A DNA stretch of 64,000 nucleotides from NCBI GenBank assembly GCA_947646735.1, contig CANTFK010000343.1:1-64000 (forward strand). The letters are read 5' to 3'. The notes beneath the pieces were generated by a model. The model saw nothing but the letters and a program-made list of their open reading frames with translations, ran no database searches and was not told the DNA's origin. Below, one piece after another: positions 53,769 through 64,000 of this stretch. A program made the translations under genes and the position numbers. The stretch comes from Peronospora farinosa (Eukaryota > Oomycota > Peronosporomycetes > Peronosporales > Peronosporaceae). How positions within the stretch are numbered: the stretch's first letter is position 1; each line of letters starts with the position of its first letter.

Positions 53769-55430
53769 ATGTCGCAAAGCCGACTTACCAATAAGCAGCG
53801 TCTTCAAATTGCAAGTACAAGGATGAGAAGGATTATCTCAGTCGGCACTGGCTAAATGGGTAACAAAGGAGTTCGGCCTAGCCAGAACGCTATCACAGGC
53901 ACCGATCAGCAAGATAATTTAAAAGCGGGCTAATCTGGAGACGATGGATCCAAGCAGTCTAAACGCGAAGCTCCAGTGACTGGTGCAACATCCTTTATTG
54001 AAAGAAGCTTTGGTTCTTTGGATCCTGCAGTGTAAACACGCAAGGTGATTATTACTAAGGAACTCATTTGCGCGAAGGCCTAGCGACTTGCCCAATCGCT
54101 TGGAAAACTAAACGACGCCATTACTTACTCGCACGGATGGCTACAAAATATTCTAACAACGTCACAAGCTTCGCGCTATTCACATCCACGGTAATTGCGG
54201 CTCGTTGGACTTAGAGGCTCTTAATGAAGCTATGCCTGATCTTAAGAAGGTCATTACCAAGTACGCTCTGTGTGATATTTACAACATGGATGAAACCGGT
54301 AGTTTTTCATGTATTATTATTACTTGTAATGGAGTCTATTTTATCAATTTATAATGTTAAGACTGTCTTACAGCATGACACCTGACATGACTATGGCTCA
54401 GCAAGAGTTTGAAGAACACAAGAAAACAAAGTAAGTAAATTTTTATATGGCCAACTGTAATTTACTTACACAGTGTATGCTCTGTCATCATCTGCAGACG
54501 CGAATCTCTATTGCGCTCACTGCAAATGCAGATGGATCTGACAAGCTGCAGCCTGTCTTTACCGGAAAAGCAAAGAAGCCCCGGTGCTTTAAGAAGAAGT
54601 CAGGACAATCACTTGATTTTCTTACCGAAACAACAAAAAGACTTGAATGAAGGGCGTGATCCTTCAGGAATGGCTTGCAAATGTGAACAAAACAATGAAG
54701 GTGCGTGGTTAGATAAAATTAATGACTTCTACTCTCTATTGATTCTAATATTATATTCTTGATAGAGCAAAAACTATTAAAATATCCTTTAGCTTGACAA
54801 CGCCCCGTCGCATATCACGGATGGCCTGGAATTAACAAATGTCAAGATACAGCTGCTACCTCCAAATATGACATCCAAGACCCAGTCGATGGATGCCGAC
54901 ATCATCGCAGCATTTAAGCGGCGGTATCGCCGCTACCATCTGCAAAACGTGATCGACTGTGACGATCATGGGGAGGCCGAAAACATACAAAGTCGACCAA
55001 AATACTGCCATGCGCTGGTCGGTGGTTGCCTGTAACGAGATCTCGGCTATTACCATTAACAACTGCTTATATTACACGGGGCTGTTTTTCAGATCTTCCC
55101 GTAATTTCAACTGCTGTAGATGTGAGATAAATAGTGATGGCGCGACGGAGGTTGAAAAGACAAAACTTGAGCTGGAGCAGGAGCTGAGAGACCAGCTAGA
55201 GCAACTGCGTGCCGGGGTCCCATGACGATTTTGGAGCTTCTCAATCCCATCGATGAGAATGAGACTGCTTAGCCGGAGCCGAACGAGGACGAGATTTTGG
55301 AAGAGGTAAAGGAGGCTGAGGAGGAGGGTGCAGACAGTGATGACGTGGCCATTGTCGCAGAAAAATTCACCCGAACCGAAAAGATTAGCTTCCTTCGTGA
55401 TACGTAGGCCCTTCTAGATGCATCATAAAA
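53769..55430 (+). pseudogene. pogo/Tigger-like (DDE_1, CENP-B-related) transposase
   Basis: ATG 53769: RLTNKQRLQIASTRMRR is the N-terminal HTH. After several stops come SIHGNCGSLDLEALNEAMPD, DIYNMDETGSF (first catalytic Asp), DMTMAQQEFEEHKKTK, RISIALTANADGSDKL with KAKKPRCFKKK, VILQEWLANVNKTMK, LDNAPSH (second Asp), IQLLPPNMTSKTQSMDADII (third) and AAFKRRYRRYHLQNV. A GT-AG intron with clean phase sits at 54701-54792, and another candidate at 54431-54497 begins GTAAGT. The tail is acidic (ILEEVKEAEEEGADSDD). It would cut and paste element P at TA sites. Stops and indels mean it is dead. Confidence 0.8.
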
Positions 55431-55677
55431 GAGTCCTCAAGCCGCTTAGAGTCCTCCGTGACCTTCAACTTGACAATTCGAGACGCAACCACCGCCCAAA
55501 CTACCCTCGACATGTGACTCAAGTAGGTTTTCTCGTCCAAAATACAAAAATTGCTCATTTTATAACGTTAAATTGCCCTGCCTGATTATAAATTATAACA
55601 TATAACTTAGCGACTATAGAACGAGCTCGGCGGACACGAAATTTGAACACCTACCGAGGGTCTTAACTTATCGGAGG

Positions 55678-55700
55678 ATAACTTATTGGAAAGAATTCTG
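55678..55700 (-). repeat. Right terminal inverted repeat of pogo P
   Basis: Reverse complement begins CAGAATTCTTTCCAATA and aligns with the left end at 33043-33059 (continuing at 53441). About 14 of 23 positions match and most mismatches are transitions. Confidence 0.6.
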
Positions 55701-55702
55701 TA

Positions 55703-56101
55703 TAACTAACAATATATTGACAATATTATTTATACTTATAATATTGTTTCTAGATCTCCATGAAGTTGGAGATGCCCTATCATTGGTTGATATGGGCCAT
55801 CAGATCAACCACCGCGCTGATCAATGACCGATGGACGCGCGCAACGAGTGGAGGGCAAGTTGTCACCTTACATAGTTGTACTGTAGTTTAATATAGCTAA
55901 CATAGGTTATAACAGATTAGTTTTATAATACAGTTAACTATATATAATACAGTTTTCTTTTCCTTCTCAACTAAGCGTTTTTTTAGTTGATTCCCTTCCT
56001 CTGCTCACGTGTACGTGAGGTAATTGAGGCACCTGCTTTCACTGTAATCAGTGAAAGTAGTCTATACTGTGATCAGTATAGTCGGAGGGTGCCCCTTTAT
56101 A
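55703..56101 (+). repeat. Solo LTR S (B family), right part
   Basis: Matches the B LTR from its AT-rich middle to the end. Its end is TTATA where B has TTACA. TSD ATTAA follows. Confidence 0.85.
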
Positions 56102-56421
56102 ATTAAATATAATCTAACTACTGATTGGTTTATTATGCAGAGATCGGATACGCGTCTTTTTTGAAAGCGTATCTCTACGTGCGAGCTTAAAATATAGTGA
56201 AGCTCGCTGATGACGTCTGTTTGAAGCGTCACCATGACACCCAGTCCCAACTGGCGTCATTCTCGTTACTGTGAATCCTGCCATTGATATCACACTCGCG
56301 AGGGTTGATTACATTGATGTGCTTCACCCGAGTGGGTGGTTTAAGGTACCCCATACCCTTTTGGACCTCCCCATTAAGTGTCACATACTTAACGAACTCG
56401 TGTTACCATTAGCCCGTTACA
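56102..56421 (-). repeat. 3' LTR of Gypsy relic E, right half
   Basis: Completes 32701-32977. It ends with CCCGTTACA, and on the minus strand the adjacent AAGAGGAGGATGG (56422-56434) is a polypurine tract like that of A. Confidence 0.8.
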
Positions 56422-56477
56422 CCATCCTCCTCTTTAAGAAAATTTTTAGATTTTGTATTGCATCGAATAAAGAGACA

Positions 56478-57775
56478 ATGCCACCGATGCGTGGTAAGGC
56501 TGATGGGTCGCCTCTAAAGGCGCCCATGCAGACCACAACAAAGCGCACGCGCCGGGATAACTCGCAGCCGTTCGTTAGTGTCTCTGTTACAACGCCAGTA
56601 TCTAATGTCAGCTTGTCAGCAAGAGAACACTTGTCCGTCCAACTATGGTGCGGATAATGACCTGTCTTTAATTGTTGAATACAATAAGAGCACACCATTG
56701 CCATCACCCCAAAATGCCGATAAGCACAGTGCTCTGATGGGACATATGTCCCCATCACTAGAGGCACCCAATCTTCAGGAATCTTCCATGCTTCCTGACA
56801 GTAAGGGTCATGCCTCGTCGTTTGCACCAATGAGCACAGCGAGCATTTTTTACTGAGCGCGCTGCTTCGAAAGAAAGAGCCGCGACTCAATAGCAGGTCG
56901 GCGATTCGAAATTGCTCGCCTCTGTCAACCTTACGTCAAAGGTTTTGGAAATCCGTAATGGAGAGTCAGACTCAGGCAATGGTGAGATAAAAGCTCCTTA
57001 GACTTTACAGTCGGCCTCACTAGCACGCTGTTGCGAGGGCGGCCACGTGAGTGGTGGCTTTACAACAATGTCACCGCCATCCTAGTGGTCACACTCTAAC
57101 GGTAATAGTGTAACGCTCCTAAAGCGTGCCGCTATTCACGCTAATAAATTTTAAGCATCTTTCCATCATGCTAGGTCAAACTTTCCTATTCCCGTCGTCT
57201 GCGGTTTAAAGAAACAACCGACGAATATGAAGGATAGCTCCTGCGTCGAGTTAAACCGCATGTAGATGCAGTGAAACAGCGGTCGCATCGGATTAGCTTC
57301 GCTATGACCCGTGCGAGAGAAATTTTGGGTGGTAAGTTGACCCCAAATTCGTCTCGCTACGCTACTATTCCATCAGGATCTAGCAGAGCGAGTGAAGCTG
57401 GTGCTTCTGCCCGTAAGCAGACACCAACCCAGGCACGTCGACGCGCAGTGCGTCATCCGGTTCTCAATAGTCAAAATGTTTCGATTATTCTTTTTACTGG
57501 ACAAGGATCTGAAGCTTCTGCTTCACATGGCGGTGGTCAAGCAGCCTACCAACAAGGAAGCGTGTATTTCCACCCGCATCCACCAGCACAGGTGGTGCCC
57601 GATAGGAGCGACGATTACGTCCAGCTACTCGCGGCTGCTTATTTGCCGCCGTTCAGACGCATGCACAGAATTCTGCTGTGGACCGACGGGTATTAAATAT
57701 CGAGCGTCAAGTCTCGCAAGTGAACTCGTAACTTTAAGATGCGAAGACGAGGGCCCTATAATGGTATGACCGCCT
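56478..57775 (+). pseudogene. Antisense ORF relic of Gypsy E (homologue of A's)
   Basis: MPPMRGKADGSPLKAPMQ and KRTRRDN parallel A's MPMPPKHGKADESPAKAPMQ and KRTRRE. NDLSLIVEYNKSTPLPSP and ALMGHMSPSLEAP follow in another frame, then TDEYE, VKPHVDAVKQRSHRI, SSRASEAGASARK and, near the end, NIERQVSQVN, each matching A in order. Many frame changes. It runs opposite to E's pol remnants (minus), as in A. Confidence 0.75.
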
Positions 57776-57846
57776 GAAGCTTCGCTTGGACATTTTGAAG
57801 CGAATGGTGATTAACTACCCGCGTCGAGCGCGGATTCTTCCTCGAT

Positions 57847-58104
57847 TTACGAGTACTCTACTGAGCCCTCGCTCATATACGGGAAGTTGTTCACCATCCT
57901 TGTCGCCCCCTCGGCACCGACGTTTGACTCACAGTCGACGTCTCCATCGGTCTCGTTAGACCGATGTGAATATGTGATTTCTTCTGGATCAACAAATCGT
58001 TCCAGACGACCCACGTAAAACACGGGGTGCGTCTTCATATACGGTGAAAGAGTGAGCCTATAGTTTAGGTCTCCAACCTCCTCGACAACTGTAAAGGGCC
58101 CCAT
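57847..58104 (-). pseudogene. Gypsy E integrase tail relic
   Basis: GPFTVVEEVGDLNYRLTLSP and HPVFYVGRLERFVDPEEI are nearly identical to A's tail at 22030-22160, confirming E as an A-family element on the minus strand. Confidence 0.85.
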
Positions 58105-58282
58105 GAATCAAGGCAATAGCTTAGTAGTACCACCAGGTAGTACAGAAATTGCATGTTTAGGTAGGGCAGCAGTACATTATAGCACTTTGTACCCAACACT
58201 AAAGTGTTCATTGTTTTTGCGACCATGTTGTGTGCGCTTGCCATCGCGTCAAGGACTTTAAGTGTGATCTTTAAACGATTAA

Positions 58283-58698
58283 ATGATTGGTCTGCTTCTT
58301 ATAATTCTTGCTGTATCTATGAAAGTAATTATCTATTTCACTAAATTGGCGCAGAACCTTCACGTGTCGTGGGACTGGCCATTCCTTATAGCATTTACCT
58401 TTTCCGGGTACCAAGTGCACTCACCATACAGCCTAGTACAGGTATCTCGTGGACCCCTATTATTCACTTTTGCAAGTTAACGTATAATTTTGCGTCACCC
58501 AGGGTCTGCAACACAGCGACTAAATGACGCTTGTACGACTCTGTTGCACTCAGACCTTCCTCCGCGCTACTATGCACGATACATCGTCAAAATACTGAGG
58601 CGCGTAGGCACGGTGCTGATGCATCACGTGATCCATCACTCAATTAAATGTCGCTGGTGCGTGTTTCACCCTTGTGACATTACAAGCTACTCCCATAG
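58283..58698 (-). pseudogene. Gypsy E reverse transcriptase relic
   Basis: Minus-strand similarity to A's RT region at about 19700-20060. Between it and the integrase tail about 1.8 kb of pol found in A is missing, a large internal deletion. The relic ends at the F LTR. Confidence 0.65.
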
Positions 58699-59841
58699 TG
58701 TGGTGTAGTGGATTCTCAAACTACGTAGGAGATCTACAAACACACACAGCTCCGGAATTCCGACTTACGGGGGGGGGCACCCCGATACCGTGCCGCGCTA
58801 ACCTTTGGTCTCACCTTGTGTAAGTGTCGGTTGGGCGGGTTGCTCTCTTCTAGGCGGATTGAGTCGATGTTGAACTTTATTGTGTTAAGAATAGGTTGGG
58901 GGCGATCGAGTGGAATTCCTCACACGATCGCGGTAGTTCTTGGGGTGCTCTATTTGAGTCGCCCTGGTATCCCTTTGAGATCGCCTTGTGCAATTGGTCG
59001 ATTATTGATCCTCTTGCCTTCTGACCACTTGCTCGCGATCTTGTATCTGTACTTTTGCAGTCCTCTGAGTCCAATCGCAGCTTGGGGTGTCTTGAAAGTC
59101 CTTGATGTACCTGGACAAACAATCCAGGGCGTACACTTGCGAGCGGGGGGGGGGGGGCGAGGCTCTCGAGACGTCGGGTGGCCAAAGAATCTAACCCGGA
59201 GGAGAAACTGACACGTGTTTCTTTTGAGGTAAATTGAACTTTGTTTAATGTTAACCAATTAAATGTCAAAACCTATGATATTGCCTATCTGTAGTCCAGG
59301 ATCTATTGCCACGTATCACCCTTTCGGGGAATTTAGATCTTGTCATGTGGTCCACTCCAATATCTCCGCGATCTGGATCGCTACCATGATCGGATCTAAT
59401 ACGAGATTAGTATCGGATCGCGGTACTAATAGTTAGTATCGGATCTCGGCCCGCCGGATCATGGCTTGTCACTGTCATCTTCCCAGTTCACCGGTTCATG
59501 TGAAATGTTCCATCTATATGATATACCATGTCCACCTCAGTCCAGTTTTCCAGAGTGATGTAGTTTACACCAGGCCGTGTTCCACATACTTAAGCTTACT
59601 AATTCTCCATCATAGCGATCGCTCACGCGGATCGCCATTCGAAAAATCGTAGTTGCGTGGTTCTAGGCCGTAGTTGATTCAACAAAGAACTGCAAGAACC
59701 ATCATTTAATAATGTACATCCCATTTGTAACGTCTCGAGAACTTCTTCTGCTGGATCGCGGTTCATCAATATTGACCATTTCGGACTTAGCAGAAAATGC
59801 GCGATCACACTTTGCAAAATTTATTCTTTCGCTTCGCCACA
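58699..59841 (-). repeat. LTR of D-family relic F
   Basis: Starts TGTGGTGTAGTGG (reverse of the D LTR end) and ends with CGCCACA (reverse of its start). It shares the GATCGCGG-type tracts and several hundred bp of diverged D LTR. No TSD found. Shorter than D's LTR (fewer tandem units). Confidence 0.8.
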
Positions 59842-61181
59842 GGTGTGCAAAGGTCCCTCTTAAAGGGCCGACCTCAGAATAGTGGAAAATATGGGTCACG
59901 AGAGGTGAAACATGGGTAATTACATGGTAAAAGAAATAGGAAGTCGAAATACTTAAAAATAAGTAAAGTCAGCCGAGAATTGCGGCATGCTTGGTCGGGT
60001 TATACCATTGACAAACAAATTGTATAACTCCTCCATCTGGCACTTCTTTAAGTTATTAGTCTCTAAGCAGGAAGGGATCAGGCGGGTGACCTTTCTTTTC
60101 ACAGCGGTCGCAGGTTAATCGCTTCCAACAGTTCAATTCTACATGTCTTTCGGGCCCAAAATAAGCACATCTCGTATTTAAGACCGCTGACGAAGAACGG
60201 AGTCCCTGGTCTACTGCATGTCGATGTTGGTCGACCTTTCTGGCCGGTAGTTTTTTCGAGATCCTCACGCCTTGGGTCTCCCCCAGCTTCCTTCTCTATA
60301 AGGCAGACTCGCATTAGGTCCCCTTCGTTCTTCGAAAGTTCTCGGCAGGAAATTTCAGAGATCGAGTCGTCTAGGGACGCCCATACTGCATGTATAGAGC
60401 GGCAATTTATATTCTTTGGTCTTTCCGGGGGAGAATGTTGTTTCTGACCAAACTTGTTTGATCCAAACAACATCTTGCCTCGTCGTGATTTCTTCCGTTG
60501 ACATGATTTCAATACTTCCTACACTTCTTCCACATCCGCCAAACGCAACATAGTCAGCTTTCACACTAACTTCGGGTCGTCTACCGTCAAAATATAGTGG
60601 TTGACATGATTCTTTTGAAGCTTTGGAGACCCATCTTTAATTCCCATCTTCGCTCTGAGTTGGATCACATTCAGGCGGTACAGATAATACAGTGGGGTCT
60701 CTTCCGACTTTTCTTCGCATGGTAATAATGTCTTGCAAAAGGTACCCCCATACCACATGAGCGTATTATGAATTCTTGTACTAGGTCTTTCTAGCTTCCT
60801 AGAGCCGAGCGACCCAATTGATGGTACCAGTTCTGTGATGGTCCAGTCAGCAGTCCTTCATAAGCCAGACACTTTCTTCATATGGCGCTTGGTATCTTAT
60901 AAACGCCGTCTTGACCGTCGAGACTCAGCTGCGCGCTCGGTATTCATCTTGCTCTCTCCCATAAATTCTTTGAGATCCGAGGTCGCTGAGTGTCGGAGGC
61001 GAGGAACCATGTTTGGTTTTTGTCCCAGCACGGCCTTCGCCATCATCAACAGAGGTCTTCTAAAATCCATGTTGTCAGTGTTGTACTCGCAAAATCCGAA
61101 ATATTCCAATCTAATGTCGGTCATCGTATGAACTCTTGGTATTTGTATGTCTGGGCACTCGTTGTGCTGAGCGTTCGTCAC
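59842..61181 (-). pseudogene. gag relic of D-family element F
   Basis: On minus: LRHSATSDLKEFMGESKMNT (compare D's SAIADLKDLQDGTKMKIE), EETPLYYLYRLNVIQLRAKM and NHVNHYILTVDDPKL (D: ETPLDYLYRLNVAAIRAK, HVTHFIGTLDDRDL). Zinc knuckles: CAYFGPERHVELNCWKRL (first, second Cys lost) and CDRCEKKGHP. Protease through chromodomain is missing, so F has a large internal deletion between gag and the LTR at 58699. Confidence 0.75.
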
Positions 61182-62526
61182 TTGCGCCCTTGGTCTTTAT
61201 CCTGCCACACTTTCGTGAGGGTGTGCCTGCGGTAATTAACGCTCTTGCAAAAATCTTGCCAGTGCCGCGTAAAAGAGGGTATGTAAAGTACCTACCTGGT
61301 TAGTAGACTCTCTCTCCCAGCATATTCGCCACGAGACAGAGCTAAATCTACTTATTGTCCTTGCTGATTTTCCATTGGCTAAAATTGAAAAAGTTTTTTA
61401 TATCTTGCCACGGGTCACCGTTTCAAGTGCTTGCGGTTCCTCCTCCGCGTTGCACGCTCGGCTTGAAGCAGCTCCGCGTCTGTCGGTCCTAATAGCACTT
61501 TTTTTACTGATCCAGTCGACGATGGTGTTTGTGACCACTGCTCCGCTGCTATTTGGTATCTCGGCGGCAGGTTGTGGTGGACTTGCTTTGCCCGTGGGTA
61601 TCCAATGTCCACATACATATGGGGTGGACTGCGATGTCTTGGAGCGTCATCTGGCTGTCTCTGGACGGTAATTGCATGTGAGTAGGACTAGGTGAGTTCA
61701 AATTTACTGGTGTGTTCCATCTCTTGAAAAGAGATAGGAGATATAAACTCAGCTACAACAGGGATGAGAAACACGGCCGATAAGGTCAGTATTGTGTACT
61801 TTTTAAAGGCAGTCTTCGAGAAGCCAATGGCCATCGAAGCCGCTGACTACTAAGGGCAAACCACAGACGACGGCTCGGGCACCACTTCTTACGTTAAGCG
61901 TGAATCGGATTATGTGTATGGCCAATAAATGCACGATAGACTGAAATTTCAACGAGCGCGTTCCCAGCGAGCGTCTTTAACAATTATGACTCGAAAAATA
62001 AATAATTACGCAGAATGTACGCGGTTTTCTTGCAAATCGCGACCAGTATGGATGGTATCATGGCGTAATGCGCCACTAAAAACGCGACTGGATATATGGT
62101 ATATTGAAAAAATATACGTCGCCAATTAGAAGGAAGTAAAAGACTTAGATCATGAATGGAGAATAATTTGGGGACAATTTACAGATGATCCACCGTCACC
62201 TCTTTCTAATTGAGGCCTGGGGACGCGCCAAGCGGGTGGAATCGCTTTTCTTTAACAACGGAGATGGCTTGGTCGGCACAGACATGGCCGGGCCTCCTGA
62301 CCATTTCTCGGCAAAAATACGTCCATAACAACTTTCTGCTCGTTTACATTAACGCAACTAACGAACGTGCAGAACGGTAAATATTTTTCGAGGGTTTTAA
62401 AGGGTTTCAGCAGTCATCCGCCCAAGGTAAGCGGTGGAAAAAGGGACCTAGGGAGTAAGCGATCGTTGGCGGAGAATGATTTAAAAGACCAGCAGCGAAG
62501 AGAGCATGAGCCAAGTTATAACAAAA
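61182..62526. other. No gene recognised
   Basis: Possibly the upstream gag and leader of F on minus and the LTR of G on plus. Short ORFs at 61375-61671 (plus) and 61415-61618 (minus) overlap and show no known motif. Confidence 0.4.
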
Positions 62527-62700
62527 GGGTACCGAAGGATCTCGACCCGGTTCATTTTTGGAAGACCCGGCCTCGTAACGGTAGACTCCGGTACCTCGTT
62601 GGTAGACCTGGTTCCCCATCAGTAGATTCCGGTTCCTCAGTGGTATAACCGGTCCCTCTTCGGTAGACCCGGTTCCTCTTCGGTTGATCTAGGTACCTCG
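62527..62700. repeat. 20-bp minisatellite
   Basis: About eight degenerate copies of GGTAGACCCGGTTCCTCTTC, probably inside the LTR of relic G, in the place where D carries its own unrelated tandem array. Confidence 0.75.
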
Positions 62701-63213
62701 AGGTTCAGCCACTCCTGACCATTCAACACAAGGATCAGACCAGTCGACTTGAAGAATCTCTTTTTGATGCAAAGATAGAGTAAAGGAGTTTAAAGGATAA
62801 GACTATGTTTAATACTACTCAATTTGCGATCTACGTGGCACGACTTCGTCGTCCTTAAGAAATCTGCTCTAGCTATTCACCTGTTCCGGTGAGGATATAT
62901 TATCTTCCGTTGAAAACAGTCGTGTAGCTAAGTCCAAGTGCGAATAGAGCTCCAGAATATATTTGGTCTGTGAGCTCGTTTGAGTAGCAACCCCCCAATA
63001 CCCGTTATCGAAAGCGGTCTCCCTCACCTCACAATACGGGATCTAAGTAAAGGCCAGGTGATTAATATCCCTGAAACAACAAGGAAAAAGCCAGGGATGA
63101 CAAGCTCCCTGTAAAATTTGGCTCTAAGCCTACTCTCGACAAGGTCGATCGAGTAGCCACCTACCGGCCCACCGAGTGAAGCATATCCACTCGAGGCCCC
63201 CCAGGTTCCTCCC

Positions 63214-64000
63214 TTAAGGTATTCGTCTACAACGTCTTTTTAAGAGTGCAACCCGCCAGCAGACGGGTACAAACGGTGAAAAGAAGGTCCATACGCGGCA
63301 TCGGGGACCCCCTCCGACAGTCGGCAGTCCGGCAAAGTGAATGATTTGGAGTTTATTCAAAAAATTAAAAAAAATCATTCTCCACAATGGTGTGCGTGCC
63401 CGAATCTTCGGAAGACGCGGGAATTCACCGCGAGTACCAAAAAGAGATTTAATGTTTAAGTGAATAATGAGCACATGACCGAAGAGCCACCCGGACCTTG
63501 GGAGGGGCCCGGTCAACATTGTCGCGGTTGAGCTTATTGAAGATAAACCTAAATACCCTCCATATGTCCTCGTAGAGGAAACCTTGGGTCATGTTAACTA
63601 TCATCTACTAGAGAAACCCCAGCCCGACGGCTTAATGCCGAGAGGCTAAGGTCCCCGGAACGCACATTCCAAAACGACAAAGTTACGGATAAAGGCGCCA
63701 GGAAACACGAAGTCAATAGGCCCCGCTAAGTCAGGACTGGCATCATGGTCGGATGCCGGCGTCACAAAGGACTATAGCCAACGCAAGCTGGACGCATTCT
63801 TAAAAAGCGAACCCGTCGCGGAGACCCTTGAGATCCGGCTGCTTGTACAGATCACTGGACTGCTTTAACCCTACCACTGCTGCAGACGGTAACAGATGCG
63901 ATCACCGCGCTGGTCACCCTCCTTCGGGAAGCAAACATGATCGCAGGATGATTTGATCCGGTCGACCTGCTTTCCCTAAGGTCTATCAGAATTACAACGA
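63214..64000 (+). mobile_element. LTR end and gag start of D-family relic G
   Basis: 63240-63386 matches the last 150 bp of the D LTR (CAACCCGCC, ACGGGTACA, CCCCCTCCG blocks), with an extra hairpin (GAATGATTT/AAATCATTC) at about 63340-63381. The primer site follows. A degenerate gag then ends near 63890-63960, reading AITALVTLLREANMIAG as in D's VIRRLMELLQNAGFAAG. It continues past the window. Confidence 0.7.

Larger units (their letters stand above)
33043..55700 (+). mobile_element. pogo/Tigger-like DNA transposon P, interrupted by Gypsy C
   Basis: It is flanked by TA duplications (33041-33042 and 55701-55702) inside solo LTR S. The terminal inverted repeats are imperfect: the left end begins TAGGGCTCCCTCCGTTA, and the right end, reverse-complemented, begins CAGAATTCTTTCCAATA. 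Most differences are transitions. Without Gypsy C and one TSD copy the element is about 2.3 kb and holds one transposase. Confidence 0.75.

Noticed and set aside
16207..64000. RxLR or CRN effector genes among the transposons
   Set aside because: No ORF with a signal peptide followed by RxLR-dEER or LFLAK was seen on either strand.

Overview
The window looks like a repeat-rich stretch of a Peronosporalean oomycete genome (Phytophthora or a downy mildew; genus not decidable from sequence alone). The evidence is an oomycete-type initiator/flanking core promoter at one gene, an elicitin-like membrane protein, a GH54 arabinofuranosidase, and chromodomain Ty3/Gypsy elements of the sort that fill these genomes.

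Layout. 1-2846 (minus): broken LINE-type ORF with a CCHC zinc knuckle and an OTU-like cysteine protease segment, cut by the window edge. 3135-5058: decayed S33-type serine protease. 5059-16200: gene island with ribosomal protein eL42 (6945-7259, minus), an alpha/beta hydrolase (8530-9864, plus), an elicitin-like membrane protein (10585-11691, minus) and a GH54 arabinofuranosidase (13413-14402, minus). From 16207 almost everything is transposon.

Transposon block, with target-site duplications (TSDs) read directly. Gypsy A (16207-32597, plus, TSD ACTTC) carries Gypsy B (23716-31988, plus, TSD AATGG/GATGG) inserted exactly at its polypurine-tract/3' LTR junction. To the right is a five-level Russian doll. 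The LTR of Gypsy relic E (32701-56421, minus) is split by a solo LTR S of the B family (32978-56101, TSD ATTAA). S is split by a pogo-like DNA transposon P (33043-55700, TSD TA). P is split by Gypsy C (33060-53435, minus, TSD CGTTA). C is split by Gypsy D (39618-52986, plus, TSD TGCC). The body of E follows at 56422-58698. Two D-family relics then close the window: F (58699 to about 61181, minus) and G (about 62527-64000, plus).

How the pieces work together. Each Gypsy element has gag (CCHC), aspartic protease, reverse transcriptase, RNase H and integrase; B, C and D end in a chromodomain. D has a second, catalytically complete RNase H after a first one that lost its leading Asp. A, B, D and relic E also carry a long ORF on the opposite strand between pol and the 3' LTR. 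The strangest signal is that B, and less densely A and C, are tiled by short perfect inverted repeats running through LTR, gag, pol and antisense ORF alike. This is not apparent in the host genes or in D. Most element ORFs hold a few stops or frameshifts, so these copies look recently dead rather than active.
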